Of a DNA stretch of 64,000 nt, positions 14,725 through 23,351 are shown piece after piece. This stretch comes from BD2-11 sp965221785. Lineage in GTDB: Bacteria; Gemmatimonadota; Gemmatimonadetes; Longimicrobiales; Gaopeijiaceae. A program made the translations under genes and the position numbers. How positions within the stretch are numbered: the first letter of the stretch is position 1; each line of letters opens with the position of its first letter. The stretch covers positions 1,612,001 to 1,676,000 of the forward strand of contig CBDCSR010000003.1 in assembly GCA_965221785.1 (NCBI GenBank), in the 5' to 3' direction. The notes under the pieces were generated by a model. That model saw only the letters and a list, made by a program, of their open reading frames with translations. It made no database searches and was not told the DNA's origin.

Positions 14725-17028
14725 ATGCCCGACGCCAACAACAGCCTGGTCGCCCGCCTCCTCAAGCGACGCGTTCCCCAGATCTTCGCCATCTACATGG
14801 GCGCCTGCTGGGGGCTCGTCGAGTTCGCAGACTTCATGGTGGAGGAATTCCTGCTTTCCCCCCACTGGACGCGGGTGGCGCTCGTCGGTTCGCTCCTTCT
14901 GGCTCCCAGTGCCCTGATGCTCGCCTGGTACCACGGCAAACCGGGCCGGGATCGGATGGCGAAGGCCGAGAAGGTCGGTATTCCCGCGAACGTCGCGCTA
15001 TGCGTGACGGTACTGTGGGGGAGCTTCGGCGGCAGCGACCTCGGCGCCGCCACGACCGCCGTGACGGTGGAGACCGAGGACGGCGAGGTCATCGAGCGCG
15101 TCGTTGCAAAGGCCGAATTCCGCAAGCGAACCGCGCTCTTTCCCCTGGAAGCGGGGACGGGGATCGAGCCGGACGAGTCCTGGCTTGCGTACGCCGTGCC
15201 TCTGGCGCTCGCGATCGACCTCCTCGCGGACGATTTCTTTCAGCCGGTGACGCTGGGGCCGATCATCGCAGAGCTGCGTGACCTCGGATTCGACAACCCG
15301 GGCAACGTCCCTTCCGCGCTCAGGCGTGAGGTCGCCGAAGGGCAGTACGCGGACTTCCTGGTCGCCGGCTCGATCGATCGGGCCGATGATCGGTATCGCG
15401 TGGCGCTGAGGCTCCACAGGGTCGCCGACGGGTCCCTGGTGGAGGAATCGGTCTACGAAGGCAACGACCTGCTGGCGATCGTCGACGAAATATCCCCGGC
15501 GCTGAAGACATCCCTCGCGATCCCGGCCCGGGACGGCATCGAGGACCTCCCGGTGCGCGAACGGCTCACCAGCGAGCCGGCGGCCTGGCGGGAGTACGTC
15601 CTGGGCATCGCCGGCCTGCTTGTCCGGGACGACCTGACGGCGGCCATCGAGCACATGAACGCTGCCGCGCAACTGGATCCCACCTTCACCGCTGCGCATC
15701 GGGTTCGGTCCAACCTGCTCATCAGCGACAATCGACAGGAGGAAGCCCTGGCCGCGATCCAGGCAGCCATGGAGCACCTGTACAGGCTTCCGGAACGGAT
15801 GGGCTTCCCGGTCAAGGCCGAGTACTACTTCCTGGCGGACCAGCTGGAGAGGATGGCGGCCGTCTCGAAGATGTGGGTGGACCTCTACCCGGGCGATGTG
15901 GAAGCCCTTCGTCACTACCTTTTCCCGTTGCAGGTGAGGGGCGACTGGGAGGGCGTGCTCGCCACCCTGAACGAGATCCACCGGCTGACGCCCCGCGATG
16001 CCGGCGTCCTGCGGGAAATCGCGGCGGTCCAGGAACAGCTCGGCGACGAGGAAGCGGCGCTGGCATCGCTGGCCGAGTACGTGGAGCAGCGCCCTGACGA
16101 CCATTCCGGGTATCAGAGCCTGGCCGCCATCCGGTACCGGCGAGGTGAACTTGAAATCGCTCGCGAGAATATCGAGCGAGCCATCCTCATCCAGCCCCTG
16201 CTTCCGGAGCTGACGACCGGACTCGCGGATCTCGATATGGTCATGGGGCGATTCGACGACGCTCTGACCGGCTACCGGAACGCCCTGGAGATGGCGCGTT
16301 CGCCTTTTCAGAAAGCCGAGGTGCTGCGGAGGCTCGCCAGCTACCACGGCTTCCGCGGAGAGATGGAGAGCGCGATCCGGACGCTTGACGACTGGCTGGA
16401 CGAGGCGACCGGCGCTTCGGCCCCGATCGCCATCACCCAGGCCCGGTTTCCCGACATCAACGTGTTCTTCGCGGCAGGCCGGGACGAGGAGGCTGTTGCC
16501 CTGTTCCAGGAGTTGAGCACGCAGCTTGCTCCGCCGCTGAGCGAATACTACGTGCCGCAATGGACCATTCACGTTGCCCTGGGACTTGAGGATTTCGCGG
16601 CTGCCCGGGACGCGCACGCCCGCGCGCTGGAGGCGGTGGAAGCCAATCAGTTCGACGTACTGATCCCGAAGCTGACGGGGGATCTGGGCCGTATCCAGGA
16701 GGCCGAGGGCGACTACGCGTCCGCCGCCGCCAGCTACGAGAGCGCCATGGGCGAAGACCCTGCGCTCCACTTCAACTGGCGGCTCAGCCGGGCGCTGAGA
16801 ATGGACGGCCGGTTGGAGGAAGCCGAGGCGGTACTGGACGAGGCGCTGCGCTCCCGCCCCGCCGCCCCGCATCTGCACCTGCAGAGGGCGTACCTCCGGG
16901 AAGCGCTGGGGGATGTCCCGGGTGCGGCTGAGCACCTGCGCACCGCCCTTGCGGCCTGGGCGAACGCCGACGACGCGTTCGAGCCCGCCCGCGAGGCCCG
17001 CGAGAAACTGGCGGAACTGGGGGGATAG
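14725..17028 (+). CDS. Membrane-anchored TPR protein with a FlgO/TolB-like domain
   Basis: From the ATG at 14725 the product is 767 residues. Two N-terminal hydrophobic helices (about 17-39 and 48-68) and a third (about 88-105) are followed by a region at about 190-265 (DFLVAGSIDR, YRVALRLHRVADGSLV) resembling the FlgO/TolB-like module that precedes TPRs in CadC-, cyclase- or kinase-linked proteins. From about 285 to the end there are at least ten TPR-like helical pairs, such as AAIEHMNAAAQLDPTF and EAEAVLDEALRSRPAAPH. No DNA-binding, kinase or cyclase domain is present, so the regulatory head of related proteins seems to be missing. A protein-interaction scaffold is the safest reading. Confidence 0.75.
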   Translation: MPDANNSLVARLLKRRVPQIFAIYMGACWGLVEFADFMVEEFLLSPHWTRVALVGSLLLAPSALMLAWYHGKPGRDRMAKAEKVGIPANVALCVTVLWGSFGGSDLGAATTAVTVETEDGEVIERVVAKAEFRKRTALFPLEAGTGIEPDESWLAYAVPLALAIDLLADDFFQPVTLGPIIAELRDLGFDNPGNVPSALRREVAEGQYADFLVAGSIDRADDRYRVALRLHRVADGSLVEESVYEGNDLLAIVDEISPALKTSLAIPARDGIEDLPVRERLTSEPAAWREYVLGIAGLLVRDDLTAAIEHMNAAAQLDPTFTAAHRVRSNLLISDNRQEEALAAIQAAMEHLYRLPERMGFPVKAEYYFLADQLERMAAVSKMWVDLYPGDVEALRHYLFPLQVRGDWEGVLATLNEIHRLTPRDAGVLREIAAVQEQLGDEEAALASLAEYVEQRPDDHSGYQSLAAIRYRRGELEIARENIERAILIQPLLPELTTGLADLDMVMGRFDDALTGYRNALEMARSPFQKAEVLRRLASYHGFRGEMESAIRTLDDWLDEATGASAPIAITQARFPDINVFFAAGRDEEAVALFQELSTQLAPPLSEYYVPQWTIHVALGLEDFAAARDAHARALEAVEANQFDVLIPKLTGDLGRIQEAEGDYASAAASYESAMGEDPALHFNWRLSRALRMDGRLEEAEAVLDEALRSRPAAPHLHLQRAYLREALGDVPGAAEHLRTALAAWANADDAFEPAREAREKLAELGG

Positions 17029-17067
17029 GGGCGGGACAGCTCGACCTCAGGCGTTCACCCTCCGGCT

Positions 17068-18366
17068 TCAGGGCATCTGCAGTTCGTACACCTCCACACG
17101 CTCCACGCCGAGGTCGTCGGTGGATATGACGGTCAGCCTTCCCTCGCCGATGTGCTGGATGCGAAGGCTGGCGGGTGCCACCACCTGGCCCAGTAGGCTG
17201 CCGTCGGTCCCGAACACATCGCGGGCGACCGTCTCGGCGCCCCTGATCGCGAAGCGGCGCGCCCAGATCTCGCCGCCGTCGGCGATGGCCAGCGAACTCC
17301 AGGCGGGGAGCCGTTCGGGCAGGGGCATCTCCCGGTAGCGGCGCACGGCTGCCTCTACCTGGGTGTCGTCCATGGGCTCGCGGCCGCCGGTTGAACCCCG
17401 AACCCATGCTTCGAGGTGCGCGCCGGTTCGAAGGGGCGGCTCTTCGGTGAGGCGCACGATAAGCTCCAGAGTGCCCGCGGGGTTGTAGGTGGAGAATTCG
17501 TAGGACCGGCCCGTGGTCACGGCCATGCGGCCTTCCGGCGAGGCGGTCGCGACCGCGGCGGGCGAGAAGGGCATCCGCAGGATCTGGATCGACAGATTGG
17601 TTCCGCTGCCCTGTGCGGAAGTCTGGGTAGCCTGACCAGGCACTGCCGTGACCGTGTCGATCAGGGTGCCCTCCAGGTCGTGCCGGACCAGGTACTCGGA
17701 TCTGCTTCCGGAAGGGTCCGAGATCGACTCGAGGGCGTCTTCCAGGCTGAAGGCGCCGTCCATCAGTGAGGGGAGGTTCAGGGATTCCACCCGGCTGAGG
17801 AAACGGCCCGGTCCCGCCACGCGGATCGGGCGGATCATGGGCTGCTCGCCCGGGCCCCGGAAGGTCGCGGTTCCCAGCAGCTCGCCGTCGGGACCGAAGC
17901 GGGTGATGCGGTCGAGCCGCGCGTCCACCGCGACGACGGCGCCGTCCGCCGTTGGCCAGGCTCCCGCGAGTGCCCGGAACTCGCCCGGCCCCTCTCCGGG
18001 GCCTCCGATGGTTTGGAGGTGGGCACCGCTCGCGTCAAAGATGCGGATCTCGCCCATCTGGCCGTCGGCGACAATCAGTCTGCCCGCGCCGTCGACCGCG
18101 ACCGAGGCAATGCGCCCGAAGAGCACTTCCGCTGGGCCGTCGATGGCACCGATGGAGAGGACCGGTTCAGGCGCGATGGTGGCGTAGACGGCACCGCCGG
18201 ACGGGTTGGTGACGATGGCGACACCCGCCGAGTCGGTGAACTGGGCCTGGGAGGGCAGGGACTCCGTGTCGTCGCCGCAGGCGGCGAGCGGTGCCAGGAC
18301 AAGGCATAGCCGCGCGCCGGTCGTGAAGAGGGGCCGCCGGGGCCGGGGTGATCGCCGTCTTCTCAT
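17068..18366 (-). CDS. Six-bladed beta-propeller lipoprotein, BlaI-regulon candidate
   Basis: A 432-residue exported lipoprotein, paralogue of the protein at 1543-2763. It has a very basic N-terminus (RRRRSPRPRR), a hydrophobic core and lipobox LAPLAAC (Cys 30). Propeller repeats include GRLIVADGQMGEIRIF, EGPGEFRALAGAW and GAVVAVDARLDRITRFG. It is transcribed from TTGACA-17-TATCGT (18433-18438/18410-18415), with the palindrome ACGAAG-N2-CTTCGT five bases after the -10 box. The layout is the same as at the repressor's own promoter. Function is unknown; it converges with the TPR gene. Confidence 0.78.
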   Translation of the reverse strand: MRRRRSPRPRRPLFTTGARLCLVLAPLAACGDDTESLPSQAQFTDSAGVAIVTNPSGGAVYATIAPEPVLSIGAIDGPAEVLFGRIASVAVDGAGRLIVADGQMGEIRIFDASGAHLQTIGGPGEGPGEFRALAGAWPTADGAVVAVDARLDRITRFGPDGELLGTATFRGPGEQPMIRPIRVAGPGRFLSRVESLNLPSLMDGAFSLEDALESISDPSGSRSEYLVRHDLEGTLIDTVTAVPGQATQTSAQGSGTNLSIQILRMPFSPAAVATASPEGRMAVTTGRSYEFSTYNPAGTLELIVRLTEEPPLRTGAHLEAWVRGSTGGREPMDDTQVEAAVRRYREMPLPERLPAWSSLAIADGGEIWARRFAIRGAETVARDVFGTDGSLLGQVVAPASLRIQHIGEGRLTVISTDDLGVERVEVYELQMP

Positions 18367-18390
18367 CCTGGGGCTCCCCTTTGCAGTACG

Positions 18391-18404
18391 ACGAAGGGCT
18401 TCGT
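18391..18404. promoter_or_regulatory. Candidate BlaI operator 3
   Basis: Perfect ACGAAG-N2-CTTCGT palindrome identical in both half sites to operator 1 at 1332, placed just downstream of the -10 box of the propeller lipoprotein promoter. Confidence 0.7.
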
Positions 18405-18409
18405 AGATG

Positions 18410-18438
18410 ACGATAGCCTACGATCCGCAGGATGTCAA
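18410..18438 (-). promoter_or_regulatory. Sigma-70-type promoter of the 17068-18366 lipoprotein gene
   Basis: Minus strand TTGACA (18433-18438), 17-base spacer, TATCGT (18410-18415). Spacing and -35 box equal those of the repressor promoter at 1353-1381. Confidence 0.72.
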
Positions 18439-18521
18439 AGGTTCTCATGCGCCATGGATGAGGCGTACGCCTCGTGGATCGGGACGCGACGGAGTTAGTC
18501 GTGGGCGTCTCCGGTGCGCCT

Positions 18522-20489
18522 TCACTTCATGCGGTCACCTGCGTCGACCATCTCGTCCTTCAGGAAGCGGTCGAAGAAGTCCAGCATGTCCAGCAGCATC
18601 CGGCGCCGGTTGGCCTTGCCGCGCACGTAGTAGTTCTCGTTCGGGTAGGTCGTGTACTCGAACGGCTTGTAGTGGTTTTCGAGGGCGCGCGCGAAGATTT
18701 CGGACTGGTCGGAGCCTGGGTAGCGTCCCTCGCCGTGCACCAGGAAGATCGGCGTGGAGACCTTGTCGATCTCGTAGATCGCCGAGCTGTTGCGCCACAC
18801 GTCCTGGCTCGTCTCGAAGGGACCGAGTTCGTGCTCGAGCAGCTTGACGTGCCGCAGTTCGTTCTCGCTGCGATAGAAGTGTACCCAGTCCGAGTAGCCC
18901 GAGCCGGGGATGATCGCGCGGAAGGCGTCCGGGGCGAAGGCCGCCGCGTACATGCCCATTATGCCGCCGTAGCTGGTTCCGGTCAGGCCGATCCGGTCGG
19001 GGTCGACCCCGGGCTGCGCCTTCAGGAAGTCGACGCCCGCGAGCACGTCTTCGAGGTCGCAGTGGCCCCAGCAGCCGTTGTTCGCGTCGGCGAAATCCTT
19101 CCCGTAGCCCGAGCTGCCGCGGATATTGGGCAGCAGCACCGCGTATCCGCGCTGCGCGAAGAACTGCACGTGCTGCTGGAAGGTGTCGTTGAACTGCGAG
19201 GTTGGGCCGCCGTGGATCCACAGGATGCCGGGTGCGGGTTCGCCCGCGGGGACTCCCACCGGACGGTAGAGGTAGGCCGGGATCGAGTACCCGTCCGTGC
19301 TGGGGTAGTGGACCTTCTCCGGCAGGATCAGCCGGTCCGCCAGGTTCCCGGCGGGCATGGAGAAGGTGAGCTGGCGGCTTTCGCCGCTCTCCACGGCCAC
19401 CACATGCAGATCCTGAGGGGTGACCAGATCGGCCTTCAGGTAGGCGATCGCGCTGCTGTCGGGCGACCACGAGGGACTCGACGCCACCCCGCCGTCGGGT
19501 GAGGCCAGCACGCGGGGCTTGCCGCCCTCGGCCGAGACCACGCGCAGGTCGTGGTGACCGTTGTGGTTTTCGATGTAGGCGATCCAGCGTCCGTCGGGCG
19601 ACCAGACCGCGCTGCTCTGGTCGGCCTCGGCCGCGGCGACCGGACGGGGTTCGCCGCCATCGACCGGGGCGAGCCAGTAGTTGATCCAGCCGCTGCGATG
19701 AGAGCGGAAGAGGACCAGGCCGCCGTCCGGCGAGACCCGGGGATAGGCGAAGGTGCTGCCGGCGCCGTAGTCGAAGAAGTCCCGGTCCCGGAGCACGGTG
19801 CGCGCGCTCGATCCGTCCGGAGCGACCGAGATGACGTCGTGGTCCTCCCAGGCGTCGTCGAGGCGCACGTAGAGGATGCGCTGCGCGTCCGGGGTCCAGG
19901 TGGGGAAGACCTCGTAGTTCTTCTCGTTGCTGATGCGCTGGACGCGCCGCGTGGCGACCTCGACCGTCCAGATGTCGTAGTTGCCGTAGCGGTCGCCGGC
20001 GAAGGCGATCGAGCGCTCGTCGGGCGACCAGGTCATCGAGTTGATGCGCCCGCCCAGGTTGGTCAGCTGCACCTCGGTGCCGTCGCGGGTGGACCAGACC
20101 CAGATCTCGGGCGAGCCGCCCTTGTCCGACACGTAGGAGATCCAGTTGCCCCTGGGCGACCAGCCCGGCATCTGGGAGGCCAGGAAGTGACCCGAGCTGC
20201 CCATCTCGATCGGGACGCGGGTCGGGAACCCGCCCTCGGGCGAGAGCGTGACCAGTCCGCCGGAGAGGGAAGACCGGAAGAGGATCGACGAGCCGTCCGG
20301 GGACCAGGCGGGCGAGCCGGAGATGACCGACTCGATGGAAAGCAGCTGGTCGATGGTGAGGACGTCGGGCTCCTGGGCGTGGACCGGGGCGGAGACACCA
20401 GCGGCTGCGGCCGCGACAAGGAGAGCCGAAGCGAGGATCGTGGCGGCTCGCCGGGGGAGGACCGCCGCCGGATTCCGATAACGGGTCAT
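18522..20489 (-). CDS. Exported S9-family peptidase-like protein with altered catalytic triad
   Basis: From the ATG at 20489 the product is 655 residues with a signal peptide ending near VHAQE. A TolB/DPP-IV-like propeller occupies about 45-375 (repeats such as SPDGSSILFRSS, SPDERSIAFAGD) and an alpha/beta-hydrolase follows. The nucleophile is present (TSYGG, Ser 506). The canonical HGxxD Asp position reads HGEGR (Arg 589), with Asp 594 nearby, and the usual EGHG His reads ENYY (Tyr 620). The triad is therefore incomplete or rearranged, and it may be a binding protein. A start further upstream at 21203 would run through ilvE and is rejected. It lies 38 bases downstream of ilvE. Confidence 0.85.
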   Translation of the reverse strand: MTRYRNPAAVLPRRAATILASALLVAAAAAGVSAPVHAQEPDVLTIDQLLSIESVISGSPAWSPDGSSILFRSSLSGGLVTLSPEGGFPTRVPIEMGSSGHFLASQMPGWSPRGNWISYVSDKGGSPEIWVWSTRDGTEVQLTNLGGRINSMTWSPDERSIAFAGDRYGNYDIWTVEVATRRVQRISNEKNYEVFPTWTPDAQRILYVRLDDAWEDHDVISVAPDGSSARTVLRDRDFFDYGAGSTFAYPRVSPDGGLVLFRSHRSGWINYWLAPVDGGEPRPVAAAEADQSSAVWSPDGRWIAYIENHNGHHDLRVVSAEGGKPRVLASPDGGVASSPSWSPDSSAIAYLKADLVTPQDLHVVAVESGESRQLTFSMPAGNLADRLILPEKVHYPSTDGYSIPAYLYRPVGVPAGEPAPGILWIHGGPTSQFNDTFQQHVQFFAQRGYAVLLPNIRGSSGYGKDFADANNGCWGHCDLEDVLAGVDFLKAQPGVDPDRIGLTGTSYGGIMGMYAAAFAPDAFRAIIPGSGYSDWVHFYRSENELRHVKLLEHELGPFETSQDVWRNSSAIYEIDKVSTPIFLVHGEGRYPGSDQSEIFARALENHYKPFEYTTYPNENYYVRGKANRRRMLLDMLDFFDRFLKDEMVDAGDRMK

Positions 20490-20527
20490 GGTCTGCTCCT
20501 TGTGTCGGCTGCTCCCGACCCCGCGCC

Positions 20528-21454
20528 CTACACGTGCGTCAGCCAGCCGCAGGGGTCGTCCGCCCGCTGCTTGACGATGTCCATGAAGCGCCGCTGAATC
20601 TGCAGCGTAACCTCGCCCGCCTTGCCGGACCCGATGGGAATGCGGTCCACGCTGGTGATCGGCGTCACCTCGGTCGCGGTGCCGGAAAAGAAGAGCTCGT
20701 CGCAGGTGTAGAGCGTCTCGCGGGCGACCAGCTGCTCGCTCGCCGGGATGCCCATGTCGGCTGCGATCTTGAGCACCGTGTCGCGGGTGATGCCCTGGAG
20801 AGAGGTGCCGTCGAGGATGGGTGTGATGAGCTGGCCGTCCACCACCAGGAAGAGGTTCTGTCCGCTTCCCTCGCTCACCAGTCCGTTGGGACCGAGCGCG
20901 ATGGCGTCCGCGTAGCCGTCGGCGTGCGCCTCCATCTTCATGAGCATGGCCGCGTTGTAGTGGCCGGCCGCCTTGGCCCGCATCGGGAAGGTGTTGGGTT
21001 CGGCGCGCTGCCAGGAGGAGACCTTCACCCCGACGCCCTTCTCGAGAGCTCCCTTGCCGAGGTAGGTGTCCAGCGGCCAGCACGCCACGTACGACTCGAT
21101 GGGGCTCGCGCGGGGATCGAGCGCCGCGGCGCCGTAGCCGCGAATCACCATGGGACGGATATAGCAGCTGCCCAGGCCGTTCTTCGCCACCACGTCGACG
21201 CACGCCTGCGCGTACTCCGCCTGCGAGTACTCCGGCGCCATGCGGTAGACGATGCAGGAATTGTAGAGCCTGCGGATGTGTGCGCCGAGGCGGAAGATGG
21301 CCCGCCGCCCCTCGGACTCGTAGCAGCGGATGCCCTCGAAGAGGGACACGCCGAACTGCACGGCCAGCGAAAGCAGGTGCACCTGGGCGTCCTGCCAGCG
21401 GATGAACTCTCCGTCCTTCCAGACGAATTCGGATTCCTGTAGTTCAAGGGCCAT
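20528..21454 (-). CDS. ilvE: Branched-chain amino acid aminotransferase
   Basis: A 308-residue fold-type IV PLP aminotransferase, normal IlvE length, catalysing the last step of Leu/Ile/Val synthesis. Motifs are FGVSLFEGIRCY near the N-terminus, YIRPMVIRGYG, the PLP-Lys region AKAAGHYNAAML, the cofactor Glu in VSEGSGQNLFLV, and GITRDTVLKIA and SGTATEVTPITS. It lies between the SDR gene (41 bases upstream) and the S9 gene (38 bases downstream) and is probably co-transcribed with them. Confidence 0.94.
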   Translation of the reverse strand: MALELQESEFVWKDGEFIRWQDAQVHLLSLAVQFGVSLFEGIRCYESEGRRAIFRLGAHIRRLYNSCIVYRMAPEYSQAEYAQACVDVVAKNGLGSCYIRPMVIRGYGAAALDPRASPIESYVACWPLDTYLGKGALEKGVGVKVSSWQRAEPNTFPMRAKAAGHYNAAMLMKMEAHADGYADAIALGPNGLVSEGSGQNLFLVVDGQLITPILDGTSLQGITRDTVLKIAADMGIPASEQLVARETLYTCDELFFSGTATEVTPITSVDRIPIGSGKAGEVTLQIQRRFMDIVKQRADDPCGWLTHV

Positions 21455-21495
21455 CGGGGTTCTCGGTCCTGGTGATCAGGTTGGGGTCGGTGCCG

Positions 21496-22287
21496 TCATA
21501 TCAGGGCGCGGATCCATCCGCCGTCCACGGGAATGGAGGTGCCGGTGACATAGCTGGCGCGCTCGGAAGCGAGAAAGGTAACCAACGCGGCAAATTCCGC
21601 AGGATCGCCCACGCGTCCCGCGGGGATCTCGCTGGCCCAGCGGTCGAACGCGGCTTCCCGGTCGATGCCCTCGCGCGCGGCGATCTGGCCGGCCAGCCAG
21701 TCCAGGCGGGCGGTGCGGGTATAGCCGGGCATCACGTTGTTCACGGTGACGCCGTCGCGCGCCACCTCGTTGGCCAGGGTGCGGGCGAAGCCGGTCACCG
21801 CGGCGCGCACGCTGTTGGAGAGGATGAGCCCGTCGACCGGCTGTTTCACCGCGATCGAGGTGACGTTGATGATCCGGCCCCAGCCTCGCTCGCGCATGCC
21901 CGGAAGGACGGCGCGGGTCAGGTTGAGGACGCTCTCGAGGTTCTGGGCGACGGCGGTACGCCACGCCTCGGGGCTGTGCGCCTCGAAGGGGCCGGAGGGA
22001 GGGCCGCCGGTGTTGGTGACGAGGATGTCGACCTGGCCGAAGGCCCTGGCGGCCGCGTCGGTGACGCGCCGCACGCCCTCAGGGTCGGTGAGGTCGGCGG
22101 CCACGGCCACGGGTTGGGAGCCGGTGTCGCGTGCGATGCTGTCGCGGGTGTGGTTCAGGTCGTCGGCGCCGCGGGCGCACATCACCAGCCGGGCCCCCTC
22201 GCGCGCGAACTCCTCCGACACCGCGCGTCCCAGCCCGCGGCTGGAGGCCGCTACCAGCGCGACCTTTCCGGTCAGCCCGAGGTCCAT
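21496..22287 (-). CDS. SDR-family protein lacking the Tyr-x-x-x-Lys motif
   Basis: A 263-residue Rossmann protein related to FabG-type 3-oxoacyl-ACP reductases. The cofactor motif reads AASSRGLGRA (13-22) in place of TGxxxGIG, and TNTGGPPSG (91-99) replaces the NNAG region. Ser 144 (NVTSIAV) is kept, but the catalytic Tyr and Lys positions read Ser 157 and Arg 161 (LSNSVRAAV). The C-terminus (VTGTSIPVDGGW) is typical. A subgroup of the family shows this pattern, so it may bind rather than reduce a substrate, or use other residues. It lies between the cupin and ilvE on the same strand. Confidence 0.85.
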   Translation of the reverse strand: MDLGLTGKVALVAASSRGLGRAVSEEFAREGARLVMCARGADDLNHTRDSIARDTGSQPVAVAADLTDPEGVRRVTDAAARAFGQVDILVTNTGGPPSGPFEAHSPEAWRTAVAQNLESVLNLTRAVLPGMRERGWGRIINVTSIAVKQPVDGLILSNSVRAAVTGFARTLANEVARDGVTVNNVMPGYTRTARLDWLAGQIAAREGIDREAAFDRWASEIPAGRVGDPAEFAALVTFLASERASYVTGTSIPVDGGWIRALI

Positions 22288-22351
22288 GTCACCTCACGCG
22301 GCGGCGTGACCCGCGCGGTGTGTCCTCCCACGGATCGAGGGTCGCAAAGGC

Positions 22352-22723
22352 TCATCGCAGGTACGCGTCGGTCCCGTCCAGCCAGTCCTGCCGGGGCGGG
22401 CAGAAGACGTCCACGTCCAGGGTGTCCTCGAGCGCGACCGCCTTGTGCGGCACCCACGAGGGAATGTGCAGCACTTCTCCGGCACGCACGACCACCTCCT
22501 CGCTCTCATCCTCCCCGATCCAGAAGTGCAGCGCGCCCTCGAGCACATAGGTGAGCTGCTCGTTGTCGTGCGAATGCAGCGGCACCACGGAGCCCTTGTC
22601 GAGATAGATGTGCGCGAGCATCATGCGCTCGCCCGTCACCAGGCGCCTTCCGAGTCCTTCCTTGACCTGTTCGATCGGCATGTCGTCCCAGCGGAAGTGG
22701 CGTACGCTCGTTCCCGCGCTCAT
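22352..22723 (-). CDS. Small cupin protein (copy A)
   Basis: A 123-residue single-domain cupin. The ATG at 22723 follows GGGGAG. Motif 1 reads VVPLHSHDNEQLTYVLEG and motif 2 HIPSWVPHKA, giving the usual His/Glu metal ligands. The C-terminus (CPPRQDWLDGTDAYLR) is almost identical to the neighbour at 22869-23246, so the two are a tandem duplication. Substrate is unknown. Its promoter (22776-22804) is conserved between the copies. Confidence 0.85.
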   Translation of the reverse strand: MSAGTSVRHFRWDDMPIEQVKEGLGRRLVTGERMMLAHIYLDKGSVVPLHSHDNEQLTYVLEGALHFWIGEDESEEVVVRAGEVLHIPSWVPHKAVALEDTLDVDVFCPPRQDWLDGTDAYLR

Positions 22724-22775
22724 TGACTCTCCCCGGTTGGCGGAATGGGCCGGCGGATGCGCCGGGCGAACCCTC

Positions 22776-22804
22776 TCAATACCGTAACCGCGGGACTTCG
22801 GCAA
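22776..22804 (-). promoter_or_regulatory. Promoter of cupin copy A
   Basis: Minus strand TTGCCG (22799-22804), 17-base spacer, TATTGA (22776-22781). The same boxes, spacing and several flanking bases (CGGTATTGAG, GGTTCG) recur upstream of copy B. Confidence 0.6.
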
Positions 22805-22868
22805 GTAGCCGAGGTCGATGGTTCCGAGAGTGGCGCACGGTCCGCCGGCCCGAAGGGCCTCGGCGCCC

Positions 22869-23246
22869 TCACCGCAGGTAGCTGTCGGTCCCGTCGAGCC
22901 AGTCCTGGCGAGGCGGACAGAAGACATCCGTCACCAGCGTGTCCTCGAGCGCGAGGGCGCTGTGCGGCAGTCCGGAGGGGATGTAGAGCACTTCGCCGGA
23001 GCGGACGATCACCTCTTCGCCCTCGTCACCGTCCTCGCCGAGCCGGAGCTGGAGCGCGCCGTCCAGCACGTGGGCGATCTGCTCGTTGTCGTGCGCGTGC
23101 AGCGGGACGACGGTGCCCCGCACCATGTACCAGTGCGCGAGCATCATGCGATCGCCGGTCACCACACGCCTTCCCAGACCTTCCTTCACCTCTTCCATTG
23201 GCATATCGTCCCAGCGGAAATGACGGGCGCGCCGTTCGGGGCTCAT
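22869..23246 (-). CDS. Small cupin protein (copy B)
   Basis: A 125-residue cupin, paralogue of the downstream copy A: both begin with HFRWDDMP, continue with VKEGLGRR and end with the same DWLDGTD tail. Motif 1 is VVPLHAHDNEQIAHVLDG and motif 2 YIPSGLPHSA. Compared with A it has a few extra acidic residues in the mid loop (EDGDEGEE). It sits head to head with the VTT-domain gene at 23352 and has its own promoter at 23301-23329. Confidence 0.85.
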   Translation of the reverse strand: MSPERRARHFRWDDMPMEEVKEGLGRRVVTGDRMMLAHWYMVRGTVVPLHAHDNEQIAHVLDGALQLRLGEDGDEGEEVIVRSGEVLYIPSGLPHSALALEDTLVTDVFCPPRQDWLDGTDSYLR

Positions 23247-23300
23247 GGGTTCTCCTCGTGATGGCTGGGGGAGTGCCGGCGATTCTCCGGACGAACCACC

Positions 23301-23329
23301 TCAATACCGTAGCGAGCCGCATCCGGCAA
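23301..23329 (-). promoter_or_regulatory. Promoter of cupin copy B
   Basis: Minus strand TTGCCG (23324-23329), 17-base spacer, TATTGA (23301-23306), a duplicate of the copy A promoter. It overlaps the region just upstream of the divergent gene at 23352. Confidence 0.6.
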
Positions 23330-23351
23330 GTGGTGCGGCGAGGAGGGCAAG

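Noticed and set aside
14998..16935. 645-codon minus-strand frame opposite the TPR gene
   Set aside because: TPR periodicity is clear on the plus strand; the shadow has no recognisable motif.
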